This document shows positions 44,531 through 54,067 of a DNA stretch of 64,000 nt, piece by piece. Position 1 is the stretch's first letter; every line of letters begins with the position of its first letter. The stretch is from Actinomycetes bacterium (GTDB taxonomy: Bacteria > Actinomycetota > Actinomycetes > Propionibacteriales > Propionibacteriaceae): positions 3,537-67,536 of the forward strand of contig JAEXCA010000086.1 of NCBI GenBank assembly GCA_023393755.1. Reading direction: 5' to 3'. Below the pieces are notes generated by a model. It ran no database searches. It was not told the DNA's origin and saw nothing but the letters and a program-made list of their open reading frames with translations. The translations under genes and the position numbers were made by a program.

Positions 44531-46615
44531 ATGACCAACCCCCTCAGCTGGAACGAACTCGATCAGCGCGCCGTGGATACCGCCCGGGTGCTGGCGGCGG
44601 ACGCGGTGGAGAAGGTGGGCAATGGCCACCCGGGTACGGCGATCTCGTTGGCGCCGGTGGCCTATCTGCTGTACCAGAAGGTGATGAACGGCGATCCGTC
44701 CGATCCGGGCTGGACCGGGCGCGACCGGTTCGTGCTGTCGGCCGGGCATTCCTCGCTGACCCAGTACACCCAGCTGTTCCTGGCCGGCTACGGGCTGGAG
44801 ATCGACGACCTCGCCGCGCTGCGGACCGAGGGTTCGCTGACCCCGGGGCACCCCGAGGTGGGTCACACCGCCGGTGTGGAGTGCACCACCGGGCCGTTGG
44901 GCGCGGGGGTCGCCAATGCCGTGGGGTTCGCGATGGCCGCCCGGCGGGAGCGGGCGCTGCTGGCGCCGGACGCGGCCCTGGGCAGCTCGGTGTTCGACCA
45001 CTTCGTCTACTGCATCGCCGGGGACGGCTGCATGCAGGAGGGCGTCTCCGGTGAGGCCTCCTCGCTGGCCGGCGCGCAGAAGCTGGGCAACCTCGTCCTG
45101 ATCTACGACGACAACCGGATCTCGATCGAGGGGGAGACCCAGATCGCGTTCACCGAGGACGTCGCGGCCCGCTACGCCGCCTACGGCTGGCACGTCCAGC
45201 ACGTCGACTGGACCAACGGCGGCACCGGCTACGAGGAGAACGTCCAGGCGCTGTACGACGCCATCGAGGCCGCCAGGGCGGTCACCGACAAGCCGTCCTT
45301 CATCAAGCTGACCACGGTGATCGGCTGGCCGCTGCCGACCAAGGCCGGCCACCACAGCGTCCACGGCGCCAAGCTGGGCGGCGAGGAGGTCGCCGCGCTG
45401 AAGACCGAACTGGGCTTCGACCCGGCGGCGAACTTCGCGGTGGACGCGGCGGTGCTGGAGCACACCCGGTCGAACGCCGCCGCCCGGGCCGCCGAGGCCA
45501 AGGCGGCCTGGAACGCCCGCTTCGAGGCCTGGCAGGCCGCCAATCCGGAGGGTGCCGCGCTCTACGAGCGGCTCCGGGCCCGCCGGCTCCCTGACGGACT
45601 CGAGGCCGCGCTGCCGGTCTTCCCGGCCGGCAAGAAGGCCACCCGCGCCGCCTCCGGCGAGGTGTTGTCGGCGCTGGCCGACGCCGTTCCCGAACTGTGG
45701 GGCGGTTCGGCCGACCTGGCCGGTTCGAACAACACCACGATGAAGGGACAGCCGTCCTTCCTGCCGCCGGAGCAGTCCAGCCACGACTTCGTCGGTGACT
45801 ACAACGGCCGCACCCTCCACTTCGGCATCCGCGAGCACGCGATGGGCAACATCCTCAACGGCATCACGCTCTCCGGGCTGACCCGTCCCTACGGGGCCAC
45901 CTTCCTGGTCTTCGCCGACTACATGCGCACCCCGGTGCGGCTGGCGGCGCTGTCGAAGATCCCGACCATCTTCGTCTGGTCGCACGACTCGGTCGGCGTC
46001 GGCGAGGACGGGCCGACCCACCAGCCGATCGAGCACCTCGCCACGCTGCGCGCCATTCCCGGGCTGGACGTGGTCCGTCCGGCCGACGCCAACGAGACCG
46101 CGCAGGCCTGGGCGCAGGCGCTGCGGCACACCGATCGCCCGACCGCGCTGATCCTGACCCGCCAGGACGTGCCGACCATCGAGCGGGGCGAGGGCGCTGC
46201 GGCGCCCGCCGAACTGCTGGCCAGGGGCGGCTACACGCTGCTGGACGCCTCCACCGGCGAGCCGGCGGTCGTCCTGCTGGGCACCGGTTCGGAGGTCTCG
46301 GTGGCGGTGGCCGCGCGGGAGCAGCTCGAGGCCGAGGGGATCCCCACCCGGGTGGTGTCGCTGCCGTGCCTGGAGTGGTTCGCCGCCCAGCCGGCCGAGT
46401 ACCGCGCCGAGGTGATCCCGGCCGCCGCGGCGAAGGTCTCGATCGAGGCCGGGGTCGCGATGGGCTGGCGGGAACTGGTCGGCGACTCCGGCGAGATCCT
46501 GTCGATCGAGCACTTCGGCGAGTCCGCCGCCGGGCCGCTGCTGCTGGCCAAGTACGGCTTCACCGCCGAGAACGTGGCCGCCAGGGCCAAGCTGGCCCTT
46601 TCCCGGCAGAACTGA
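44531..46615 (+). CDS. tkt: Transketolase
   Basis: A 694-residue thiamine-diphosphate enzyme of the pentose phosphate pathway. N-terminal VEKVGNGHPGTAISLAPV, the cofactor-binding IAGDGCMQEGVSGEASSLAG, and the central pyrimidine domain with HFGIREHAMGNILNGI and FLVFADYMRTPVRLAAL; C-terminal domain ends KLALSRQN. Catalytic histidines are in GNGHPG, CTTGPLG and GVGEDGPTHQP. The ATG at 44531 has GAAAGG upstream. It ends at a strong hairpin. Confidence 0.95.
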   Translation: MTNPLSWNELDQRAVDTARVLAADAVEKVGNGHPGTAISLAPVAYLLYQKVMNGDPSDPGWTGRDRFVLSAGHSSLTQYTQLFLAGYGLEIDDLAALRTEGSLTPGHPEVGHTAGVECTTGPLGAGVANAVGFAMAARRERALLAPDAALGSSVFDHFVYCIAGDGCMQEGVSGEASSLAGAQKLGNLVLIYDDNRISIEGETQIAFTEDVAARYAAYGWHVQHVDWTNGGTGYEENVQALYDAIEAARAVTDKPSFIKLTTVIGWPLPTKAGHHSVHGAKLGGEEVAALKTELGFDPAANFAVDAAVLEHTRSNAAARAAEAKAAWNARFEAWQAANPEGAALYERLRARRLPDGLEAALPVFPAGKKATRAASGEVLSALADAVPELWGGSADLAGSNNTTMKGQPSFLPPEQSSHDFVGDYNGRTLHFGIREHAMGNILNGITLSGLTRPYGATFLVFADYMRTPVRLAALSKIPTIFVWSHDSVGVGEDGPTHQPIEHLATLRAIPGLDVVRPADANETAQAWAQALRHTDRPTALILTRQDVPTIERGEGAAAPAELLARGGYTLLDASTGEPAVVLLGTGSEVSVAVAAREQLEAEGIPTRVVSLPCLEWFAAQPAEYRAEVIPAAAAKVSIEAGVAMGWRELVGDSGEILSIEHFGESAAGPLLLAKYGFTAENVAARAKLALSRQN

Positions 46616-46686
46616 ACAAATCGACCTCCAGATCGCGGTCTGCGGCCTGATCGCGGGCCTTGCGGCTGATCTGGAGGCCGATTTGT
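46616..46686. terminator. Hairpin after transketolase
   Basis: Arms 46616-46634 and 46668-46686 pair over 19 bases with one mismatch, starting directly at the tkt stop codon. No T-run follows; the arm ends in ATTTGT. Likely terminator, possibly a mobile repeat in origin. Confidence 0.7.
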
Positions 46687-46763
46687 CAGGAACGCCTCGT
46701 TCCCCGGGGCGTAGCCTCGGTCCGCGGGCTGGCGAGCGCAGCGGCGAACCGTCGCCGGGCGGC

Positions 46764-46769
46764 TAGTCT
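46764..46769 (+). promoter_or_regulatory. Leaderless -10 box of the DMT permease
   Basis: TAGTCT, seven bases before the GTG at 46777. Confidence 0.4.
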
Positions 46770-46776
46770 CGCTCGG

Positions 46777-47715
46777 GTGAACCCCATCGTCGCCCGACGG
46801 TTGCGCGCCAACGCGCTGCTGCTGCTCGCCTCGGCGATCTGGGGCTTCGCCTTCGTCGCGCAGCGGGTGGGGGCGGAGTCGATCGACGCCTTCACCTTCA
46901 ACGCGGCCCGGTTCGCGATGGGTGCCGCGGCGCTGGTGCCGGTGGTCTGGTGGCTGGACCGCCGCCGCCGGGTGCCCCGCCCGATCCGCGCGCAGGCCAC
47001 CCGCGCGGTGATCCTGCCAGGGCTGATCGCCGGCCTCCTGTTGGCGGTCGCGGTCGGGATGCAGCAGCTCGCCATGAGCCACACCACCGCCGGCAACGCC
47101 GCCTTCATCACCGGCCTCTACATGGTGTTCGTGCCGATCGTGGCGGCCTTCCGCGGCCACCGGTCGAGCTGGACCACCGTGGTCGGCATCGGGCTGGCGC
47201 TGGTCGGGCTGTACTTCGTCGCGGTCGGCGACGACTTCGGCATCAGCTTCGGCGACGCCATCGTGCTGGGCTCCACCTTCGTGTGGACGGTGCAGATCCT
47301 GGTGATCGAGCACTACAGCCGGCGGCTGTCGGCGCTGCGGTTCTCGATCGCCCAGTTCACCTGGTGCGCGGCGATCAGCGCGGTCGCGGCGCTGCTGCTG
47401 GACGATCGGCCGTTCGCCGGCCTCGGCGAGGGCCTGATCCCGCTGCTCTACGGCGGGCTGCTGTCGGTCGGCGTCGCGTACACCCTGCAGGTGATCGCCC
47501 AGCGGGACGCACTGGCCAGCCACGCCGCGCTGATCATGTCCGCCGAGGCGGTGTTCGGCGCGCTGGGCGGGGCGCTGCTGCTGGGCGAGAACATGGGGGT
47601 GCGGGGCTACTCCGGTGCCGCCCTGATGGCCGCCGGGATCGCGCTGACCCAGTGGCGGACGGAATCCGTACCGCCACCGGCGCCGCGGCGCGAACCACTG
47701 CGCTCGCTCACGTAG
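46777..47715 (+). CDS. EamA/DMT-family permease
   Basis: 312 residues, ten membrane helices in two EamA repeats. Helix 1 LLLLASAIWGFAFVAQRVG and the mid-repeat FVWTVQILVIEHYSRRL and MSAEAVFGALGGALLLGE are family hallmarks. DMT permeases export metabolites such as amino acids or drugs; the substrate here is unknown. GTG start just after a -10 box. It reads toward the VanW gene 36 bases away. Confidence 0.88.
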   Translation: MNPIVARRLRANALLLLASAIWGFAFVAQRVGAESIDAFTFNAARFAMGAAALVPVVWWLDRRRRVPRPIRAQATRAVILPGLIAGLLLAVAVGMQQLAMSHTTAGNAAFITGLYMVFVPIVAAFRGHRSSWTTVVGIGLALVGLYFVAVGDDFGISFGDAIVLGSTFVWTVQILVIEHYSRRLSALRFSIAQFTWCAAISAVAALLLDDRPFAGLGEGLIPLLYGGLLSVGVAYTLQVIAQRDALASHAALIMSAEAVFGALGGALLLGENMGVRGYSGAALMAAGIALTQWRTESVPPPAPRREPLRSLT

Positions 47716-47751
47716 CATGGGCAGCGGCATTCCGCCCCAGAGAGGAAGACA

Positions 47752-49503
47752 GTGGCTTCGTCCCAGCCCCGCAAGAGGTTGTCCACCACCACCCGCGTCG
47801 CGCTGTGGACCGGTGGTGCCCTGGTCGTGGTGCTCGGCGGCGCCTACGCGGCGGGGTACGTGCTGGCCGGCGACAACCTGCCGCGCAACACCACCATCGA
47901 GGGGGTCAAGGTCGGTGGGCTGACCGCCGAGACCGCCCAGGCCAAGCTTCGCGAGGGCCTGGCCGACCGGGCCGACGCCCCGCTCACCATCACCGCCGGC
48001 GAGGCATCGATCAGCGCCACCCCGGCCGAGCTGGGCCTGGGGGTCGACTACGCGGCCTCGGTCGCCGCGGCCGGCGGCGGGCGCACCCTCAACCCGGTCG
48101 AGATGGTCAACGTGCTGTTCGGCGGCGACGACCACCCGGCGGAGCTGACCGTCGACCAGGCCGCGCTGGACGCCCGACTGGCCACCCTCGCCGAGAAGGT
48201 CGACGTCGAGGCCGCCGATGCCGCGCTCGCCTACGACGAGGGCCAGCCGAAGGTCACCCCGGGGGTCGACGGTACGGCGCTGCAGCTCGCCGAGACCAGT
48301 GAGGCGGTCCGCGCGGGCTACCTGCATGCCACCACCGTCGAGGCGGTGGTGAACACCACCGAACCGGCCGTGACCACGGCCGAGGCCGAACAGGTCGTCG
48401 CCACGATCGCCAGGCCGGCGATCGCCGAGCCGGTCATCGTCCAGGTCGGTGGCAAGGGCACCGTGACCATCGAACCGGACGCGATCGCCAAGACGCTGAG
48501 CTTCACCGCCGCCAACGGCGAGCTGACCCCGAACCTGGACGGCAAGAAGCTGGCCGCCGGCCTGAACTCCCAACTGGACGAACTCGGGCTGACCAAGCCC
48601 AAGGACGCGAAGTTCACCATCAAGCGCGGCGGCAAGCCGACGGTCGTGGAATCCGTCGACGGCGAGGGCATCGATCCCGCGCAACTCGCCCAGGCCGTGC
48701 TGCCGGCGCTCAGCCAGACCGGCGACCGGACGGTCAGCGTCGACGTCGGCTCGCGTCCGGCCTCGTTCACCACACAGGACGCCAAGGCCGCGGGGGTGAA
48801 GGAGGTGACCGGCGAGTTCACCACCTACTTCCCGGGCAGCGCCTACCGCTACAACAACATCGGCCTGGCCGCCAAGAAGATCAACGGCACCTACGTCGCG
48901 CCGGGGGAGACCTTCTCGCTGAACGCCCGGCTGGGCGAGCGCACCCCCGAGGCCGGCTGGATGCGGGGCGGCGGCATCGCCAACGGCAAGATCGACCCGA
49001 ACATCTACGGCGGCGGGATCTCCCAGGCGACCACGACGCTGTTCAACGCGATCTTCTTCGCCGGGCTGGAGGACGTCTACCACAAGCCCCACTCGCTCTA
49101 CTTCAGCCGCTATCCCAAGGGTCGCGAGGCCACGCTGGACTGGAAGATGGTTGACATGAAGTTCAGGAACGACTCCGAGTACGGCGTCGTTCTGCAGGCC
49201 TGGATCACCGGCAAGACCGGTAGCCAGGGCTCGGTCACCGTCCGGGTCTGGTCGACCAAGACCTACACCAAGGTGAAGGCCTCCAAGCCGGTGCAGAGCA
49301 ACTGGCGCGCGCCGGGCAAGCCGATCTACAACACCTCGAAGGACTGCGTGCCGCAGTCGGCGATGAGCGGCTTCGACGTCAGCTACAACCGGCTGTTCTA
49401 CCAGGGCAAGAAGCTGGTCAAGAAGGAACCCTTCTTCTGGTCCTACAACAGCCTGACCCCGGTGGTCTGCGGCGAGAAGCCGGACGGGAAGAAGAGCGAC
49501 TAG
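47752..49503 (+). CDS. VanW-family protein with peptidoglycan-binding repeats
   Basis: 583 residues. An N-terminal signal anchor (TRVALWTGGALVVVLGGAYAAGYVL), two PG_binding_4 (YoaR-like) domains (about 45-180 and 185-330), then a VanW domain (about 345-500) with GEFTTYFPGSAYRYNNIGLA, VAPGETFSLNARLG and YGGGISQATTTLFNAIF. The usual Cys of YGGGICQ is Ser here, as in many actinobacterial members. VanW is an accessory of some glycopeptide-resistance clusters with unknown activity; it is probably a surface protein linked to the wall. GTG start with AGAGAGGAAG upstream. Confidence 0.88.
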   Translation: MASSQPRKRLSTTTRVALWTGGALVVVLGGAYAAGYVLAGDNLPRNTTIEGVKVGGLTAETAQAKLREGLADRADAPLTITAGEASISATPAELGLGVDYAASVAAAGGGRTLNPVEMVNVLFGGDDHPAELTVDQAALDARLATLAEKVDVEAADAALAYDEGQPKVTPGVDGTALQLAETSEAVRAGYLHATTVEAVVNTTEPAVTTAEAEQVVATIARPAIAEPVIVQVGGKGTVTIEPDAIAKTLSFTAANGELTPNLDGKKLAAGLNSQLDELGLTKPKDAKFTIKRGGKPTVVESVDGEGIDPAQLAQAVLPALSQTGDRTVSVDVGSRPASFTTQDAKAAGVKEVTGEFTTYFPGSAYRYNNIGLAAKKINGTYVAPGETFSLNARLGERTPEAGWMRGGGIANGKIDPNIYGGGISQATTTLFNAIFFAGLEDVYHKPHSLYFSRYPKGREATLDWKMVDMKFRNDSEYGVVLQAWITGKTGSQGSVTVRVWSTKTYTKVKASKPVQSNWRAPGKPIYNTSKDCVPQSAMSGFDVSYNRLFYQGKKLVKKEPFFWSYNSLTPVVCGEKPDGKKSD

Positions 49504-49534
49504 CCCGCGGGCGTCGGTGGTGGCGACACGGACG

Positions 49535-49572
49535 GGGAGGTCTCCGGTCCGCGCCCGGACCGAAGACCTCCC
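49535..49572. terminator. Bidirectional hairpin between two convergent genes
   Basis: Arms 49535-49551 and 49556-49572 pair over 17 bases with one mismatch and a 4-base loop. It lies between the ends of the VanW gene and the beta-helix gene and could stop both. Confidence 0.75.
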
Positions 49573-49588
49573 GTGAGCCGATGCCGGG

Positions 49589-50773
49589 TCACCGGCCGCC
49601 GGGGGCACCCCCCGGCTGGCCGCCCATCATCTGATTCGTCAGTTCGGTGACCTGCTGGCCGTTGACGGTGATCGTGCCGCCGGTGAGGGTGCCGGTGCCG
49701 TCGTAGTCGAAGGACGACTGCGCGGTGATGTCGATCGTGCCGCCGGTGATGGTCAGGTCGCCGTTGCTGTCGATCGCGTCGGTGTCGCCGGCCGCCATGG
49801 TGACGGAGAGGTTGCCGCCGTTGATGGTGATGCTGAGCCCGTCGGTGATGATCTCCGAGGCGGAGGCGTTGAGGCCGTCGTCGCTGGCGTTGACGGTGAT
49901 GTCGCCGTCGTCGATCACGATGACCGGCGCCTCGATCCCCTCGACGGAGTCGGTGGCGATGGTGCCGCCGGTGATCCGGAGCTGCTGTTCGGCCTTGATC
50001 GCGTCGTCGCCGGAGGTGATCGTGATCACCCCGTCGGTGATGGTGAGCCGGCCCAGGCCGAGGTCGGTGTCGTTGCTGGCCTTCATGCCGTCGCCGGTGG
50101 CGTCGATGGTGATGGTTCCGCCGTCGATGGTGAGGGAGTCCTTGCCGCGGATGCCGTCGTCCGCGCTGGTCAGGTTGATCGTCCCGGACTCGATCCACAG
50201 GTCGTCCTTGCCGACGATGCCGTCGGCGAAGGTGGCGGTGAGGTTCAGCGTGCCGCTGCCGGTGATCACCAGGTCGTCGGAGGACCAGATCGCGCCGTCG
50301 ATCTCCTCGTCGTCGCGGCTGGCCGCGTCCGACACGGTGTTGGTGGTGCCCTCGGCCAACTCCAGGACGGTCAGCTCGGCATTGTCGATCTGGATGGCGG
50401 CGCCGACGCTGCTGGCGATGGTCGCGTTGTCCAGGACGATCCGCACGTAGCCGTCGGTGTCCACCGTCACCTGCCCGGTGGAGGTTCCGGTGAGGACGTA
50501 CGTCCCGGCCTCGGTGATCGCGAGGCCTTCGTCGGTGAGGGTGACGTCGGTGGTCGGCAGGCTGCTCCAGTCGATGTCGGGGACGGACCCGGCCGCCTCA
50601 GTCGTGCCCGTCGTCTGAGTCGTGCCCGTCGTCTGAGTCGTGGTGGTCGATCCGGTCGTGGTGGTCGAGACCACCGCGGTGTCCTGGCCGGAGGTGGTGG
50701 CTGCGACCGCGATGCCCGCGATCGGCAGGACCACGGCAACCGCGCCGGCGGCGAGTGCAGTGAGGAGCTTCAT
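49589..50773 (-). CDS. Secreted Cthe_2159-like carbohydrate-binding beta-helix protein
   Basis: 394 residues. Signal peptide (KLLTALAAGAVAVVLPIAGIAVAA), a Thr-rich linker with repeated TTGTTQTTG, and a right-handed beta-helix built of 20-25-residue coils with ITGSGTLNLTATFADGIVGK, GIRGKDSLTIDGGTITI and DDGLNASASEI. Regular Asp-Gly/Asp-Asp turns suggest calcium. Cthe_2159 of Clostridium thermocellum binds cellulose and polygalacturonic acid. The Gly/Pro-rich end (MMGGQPGGAPGGR) is characteristic of the family. Ribosome site AGGGAAG. The linker is encoded by an exact 18-bp tandem repeat near 50604-50639. Confidence 0.88.
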   Translation of the reverse strand: MKLLTALAAGAVAVVLPIAGIAVAATTSGQDTAVVSTTTTGSTTTTQTTGTTQTTGTTEAAGSVPDIDWSSLPTTDVTLTDEGLAITEAGTYVLTGTSTGQVTVDTDGYVRIVLDNATIASSVGAAIQIDNAELTVLELAEGTTNTVSDAASRDDEEIDGAIWSSDDLVITGSGTLNLTATFADGIVGKDDLWIESGTINLTSADDGIRGKDSLTIDGGTITIDATGDGMKASNDTDLGLGRLTITDGVITITSGDDAIKAEQQLRITGGTIATDSVEGIEAPVIVIDDGDITVNASDDGLNASASEIITDGLSITINGGNLSVTMAAGDTDAIDSNGDLTITGGTIDITAQSSFDYDGTGTLTGGTITVNGQQVTELTNQMMGGQPGGAPGGR

Positions 50774-50918
50774 CGTTCTTCCCTTCCCTTGGGGTCTTCG
50801 TCCTTGTCGAGGAGTCAACCAAGGGAGGTTGTGCGCTTCCTGTGCGGTTCGTGTGCCCGCTGCATGAACAGCTTGTGGGTTCGCTGTCACGCCCGGTGGC
50901 CCGGTCGCCGCCGACGGG

Positions 50919-51986
50919 TCAGCTGGCGATGCTCTCCAGGAGGACCCGTCCGTCCGCGACGTTCAGCCCGGCGGCCAGCGCCGGATCCTGCGCGACCGCT
51001 GCCTGCCAGCCCTGGTCGGCCAGCTTCAGCACGTACGGCAGGGTCACGTTGGTCAGCGCCCGGGTGGAGGTGGCCGGCACTGCTCCCGGCATGTTCGCCA
51101 CGCAGTAGAACAGGCTGCGATGCACCGGGTAGGTCGGGTCGTCGTGCGTGGTCGGACGCGAGCCCTCGAAGCAGCCGCCCTGGTCGATCGCGATGTCCAC
51201 CAGCACGCTGCCGGGCCGCATCCGGCGGATCATCCGGTCGGTGACCAGCTTGGGGGCCGCGGCGCCCGGAACCAGCACCGCCCCGATCACCAGGTCGGCA
51301 TGCTCCACGCAGTCGGCGATGTCCAGCGCGGTCGACATCCGGGTGCGGATCCGGCCGCCGAACTCGCTCTCCAGTTGCCGCAGCCGCGGGACGGACAGGT
51401 CGATCACCGTCACGTCCGCGCCCAGTCCGATGGCGTTCGCCGCGGCCTGGGTGCCGGCGACGCCGCCACCGAGGATGACCACGTTGGCGCGGGGGGCGCC
51501 GGCCACGCCGCCCATCAGCACGCCGCCACCGCCGTAGGGTCCCATCAGGTGGTAGGCGCCGACCATGGTGGCCAGCCGGCCGGCCACCTCGCTCATCGGG
51601 GTGAGCAGCGGCAACGATCCGTCCGCGGCGCGCACCGTCTCGTACCCGATCCCGACCGCGCCGGAGCTGCACAGCGCCCGGGTGCACTCCGGCGACGCCG
51701 CCAGGTGGAGGTAGGTGAACAGCACCTGGCCCGCGCGCAGCCGGTCGTACTCCGGCCCGATCGGCTCCTTGACCTTGACGACCAGCTCGGCCTGCCAGAC
51801 CTCCTCGACCGCGGCCACCTCGGCCCCGGCGTCCAGGTAGTCCTGGTCGGCGAAGCCGGAACCTCGCCCGGCACCGGATTCGACCAGGACCCGGTGGCCG
51901 TGGGACACCAGCCGGTTCGCCCCGGACGGGGTCACGCCCACCCGGTACTCGTTGTTCTTCAGTTCGCGCGGCACGCCGATGATCAT
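50919..51986 (-). CDS. ald: Alanine dehydrogenase
   Basis: 355 residues, slightly short of the usual 370. It interconverts L-alanine with pyruvate plus ammonia using NAD. N-terminal MIIGVPRELKNNEYRVGVTP, substrate lysine in LVVKVKEPIG, catalytic His in FTYLHLAAS, and the NAD loop VVILGGGVAGTQAAANAIG; QGGCFEGSRPTTHDDPTY is conserved. Ribosome site GAAGGAG. It follows the nagA-type gene on the same strand after 83 bases and may dispose of ammonia and pyruvate from amino-sugar breakdown; this link is inferred. Confidence 0.93.
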   Translation of the reverse strand: MIIGVPRELKNNEYRVGVTPSGANRLVSHGHRVLVESGAGRGSGFADQDYLDAGAEVAAVEEVWQAELVVKVKEPIGPEYDRLRAGQVLFTYLHLAASPECTRALCSSGAVGIGYETVRAADGSLPLLTPMSEVAGRLATMVGAYHLMGPYGGGGVLMGGVAGAPRANVVILGGGVAGTQAAANAIGLGADVTVIDLSVPRLRQLESEFGGRIRTRMSTALDIADCVEHADLVIGAVLVPGAAAPKLVTDRMIRRMRPGSVLVDIAIDQGGCFEGSRPTTHDDPTYPVHRSLFYCVANMPGAVPATSTRALTNVTLPYVLKLADQGWQAAVAQDPALAAGLNVADGRVLLESIAS

Positions 51987-52069
51987 GAGGGCTCCTTCGG
52001 GAGGGACGTGGTGAGGACGGGGAGGAATGAGAACGTTGTGGTACCCGGTTGGACCGGATCAGGCCGACG

Positions 52070-53197
52070 TCACTGGGGGACGCCGCGGGACCAGACGGCC
52101 TTCACGGCGAGATCGGAACCCAGCTGCACGACGTCGGCCAGACCGCCGATCGCCAGCTCGCCGATCCCGGCAGCGCCGATCGTCCGCGCCGGCGTCGCGG
52201 TGGCTGCCCGGATCACGGCGGGCAACGGAACCCCCGCGGCGTGGGCGACCTTCACCGCGCGTTCCAGGGTCAGCGTCGAGCCGGCCAGCGAGCCGTGCTC
52301 GCCCAGCCTGGCGATGCCGTCGCGGACGGTCACCAGGTGCGCCCCCAGTGGGTACTCGCCGTCGGGCGCGCCGGCGGCGGCCATGGCGTCGGTGACCAGC
52401 GCCACCCGTCCCGGCGCGAGCCGGAACAGCAGCCGGATGACGGCCGGGTCGACGTGCACCCCGTCGGCGATCAGCTCGAGGGTCGCCCCGGCGTCGAGCG
52501 CGGCGACGATCGGGCCGGGCTCGCGATGGTGGATGCCCGGCATCCCGTTGAAGGCGTGGGTGAGCAGGCTGGCTCCGCGACGGTAGGCGGCCGCCGCCTG
52601 ATCGGTGGTCGCCGAGGTGTGGCCGACGGCGATCCGGACCCCGGCGTCGAGCAGCAGGTCGAGCACCTCGGCACAGGCATGCTCCGGTGCCAGGGTGATC
52701 TGCCGCAGGCAGCCGTCGGCGACCGTCAGCAGCTCCCTCACCAGCGCCGGCGTCGGTACCAGCAGCAGCTGCTCGTCGTGGGCGCCGCGGTGGCCGGCGT
52801 CCAGGAACGGGCCCTCCAGATGCGCTCCGAGGATCCGCGGGTCGGCCAGCCGGGCGAGCCGGATGCTGTCCAGCCGGGCCAGCAGGAGGTCGAACGGGGC
52901 GGTGGCCAGCGACACCACCACGCTGGTGGTGCCCCGGCCGCGGTGGAAGCCGGCCAGACCGTGGACGTGGTCGATCCCGTCCTCGCTGGAGTGGCCGCCG
53001 CCGCCGTGGCAGTGGATGTCGACGAAGCCGGGGCAGACGTAGTCCCCGTCGGCGTCGTGTACGGTGCCGGCCGGCCGCCAGCTGTCCCCGGTACCCCGCC
53101 GCCGGATCCGGTCGCCCTCCAGCAGCAGCCAGCCGTTCTCGACGATCCGGTCGTGCTCGACCAGCCGGGCGTTGTGGATCAACAGGCCTTCGGTCAT
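52070..53197 (-). CDS. nagA: N-acetylglucosamine-6-phosphate deacetylase (NagA/AgaA type)
   Basis: 375 residues of the amidohydrolase fold. It removes the acetyl group from an N-acetyl-hexosamine 6-phosphate. Metal and catalytic residues: HCHGGGGHSSEDG (first pair of His), LGAHLEGPFLD (Glu), VGHTSATTD, THAFNGMPGIHHREPG and the catalytic Asp in ALVTDAMAA. It is coupled (ATGA overlap) to the upstream aldolase gene. GlcNAc-6-P or GalNAc-6-P cannot be separated by sequence; the aldolase and SIS partners favour an Aga-like pathway. Confidence 0.92.
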   Translation of the reverse strand: MTEGLLIHNARLVEHDRIVENGWLLLEGDRIRRRGTGDSWRPAGTVHDADGDYVCPGFVDIHCHGGGGHSSEDGIDHVHGLAGFHRGRGTTSVVVSLATAPFDLLLARLDSIRLARLADPRILGAHLEGPFLDAGHRGAHDEQLLLVPTPALVRELLTVADGCLRQITLAPEHACAEVLDLLLDAGVRIAVGHTSATTDQAAAAYRRGASLLTHAFNGMPGIHHREPGPIVAALDAGATLELIADGVHVDPAVIRLLFRLAPGRVALVTDAMAAAGAPDGEYPLGAHLVTVRDGIARLGEHGSLAGSTLTLERAVKVAHAAGVPLPAVIRAATATPARTIGAAGIGELAIGGLADVVQLGSDLAVKAVWSRGVPQ

Positions 53198-54042
53198 CGG
53201 GGAACCTCCGTGGTGGAGAGGACGGTCAGCAGTCGCGCGGTCTCCTCGGCCAGCGAGCTGCGCCCCGCGCCCAGGTAGCGCCGGGAGTCGACGGTGGTCG
53301 GGTGGGCGTCCAGGTAGTCGCGGACGCCGGCGGTGAAGCTCAGGTTGAGGTGGGTCGACACGTTCACCTTGGTGATCCCCGCGGCGATCGCGCGCTGTAG
53401 CGCCGGGTCAGCGACCCCCGAGGAGCCGTGCAGCACCAGCGGGAGGCCGAGCGCGGCGCGCAGCCCCGCCAGGAGGTCGAAGTCGAGCGCGGCGTCCCTG
53501 GTGGTCATCGCGTGGGAACTGCCGACGGCGACGGCCAGCGCGTCCACCCCGGTGGCGGCGACGAAGGCGCGAGCCTGGTCGGGATCGGTCCGCGCACCGG
53601 GTGCATGCACCCCGTCCTTGCCGCCCACCTCGCCCAGCTCGGCCTCGATGAACACGCCGTTCGCGTGGGCCAGCTCGGCCATCGCCGCGGTCCGCGCCAG
53701 GTTCTCGGCATAGTCGAGCTTCGAGGCGTCGAACATCACGCTGCTGAAGCCGAGGTCGATCGCCTCGCGGACCAGCTCCTCCGATTCGGCATGGTCGAGG
53801 TGGAGCGACAACCGGGCCGCGCTGGCGTCGGCCACGGCGAGCGCGGCCGCGGCGATCGGCCGGAGCGAACCGTGGAACCCGACGCAGTTCTCCGAGATCT
53901 GCAGGATGAGCGGCCGGCCCGCCGCCTCCGCACCCGCGGCCAGGCCCTCCGCGGTCTCCAGATGGAGGACGTTGAAGGCACCGATCCCGCGCTGCCCGGC
54001 GTGGGCTTCGGCGATCAGGCCAGCGGTCGTCACCAGGGTCAC
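53194..54042 (-). CDS. Class II fructose/tagatose-bisphosphate aldolase
   Basis: 282 residues, GatY/KbaY-like. It cleaves a ketohexose 1,6-bisphosphate to two trioses. Zinc ligands and catalytic residues: HLDHAES, SSVMFDASKLDYAENLART, EAELGEVGGKDGVH, GSSHAM and LVLHGSSGVADPALQRAI, plus GITKVNVSTHLN for phosphate. The GTG at 54042 has the ribosome site AGGAG. In Aga loci this enzyme cuts tagatose-1,6-bisphosphate; the required tagatose-6-phosphate kinase is not present in this window. Coupled to nagA. Confidence 0.9.
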   Translation of the reverse strand: MTLVTTAGLIAEAHAGQRGIGAFNVLHLETAEGLAAGAEAAGRPLILQISENCVGFHGSLRPIAAAALAVADASAARLSLHLDHAESEELVREAIDLGFSSVMFDASKLDYAENLARTAAMAELAHANGVFIEAELGEVGGKDGVHAPGARTDPDQARAFVAATGVDALAVAVGSSHAMTTRDAALDFDLLAGLRAALGLPLVLHGSSGVADPALQRAIAAGITKVNVSTHLNLSFTAGVRDYLDAHPTTVDSRRYLGAGRSSLAEETARLLTVLSTTEVPR

Positions 54043-54067
54043 GGCAGGCTCCTGCTCAGGTCGGGGC

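Noticed and set aside
46231..49608. Very long open frame (over 1100 codons) on the minus strand across tkt, the DMT gene and the VanW gene
   Set aside because: It lies opposite three well-supported genes, and its protein is low-complexity Arg/Gly/Ala/Val sequence typical of antisense frames in high-GC DNA.
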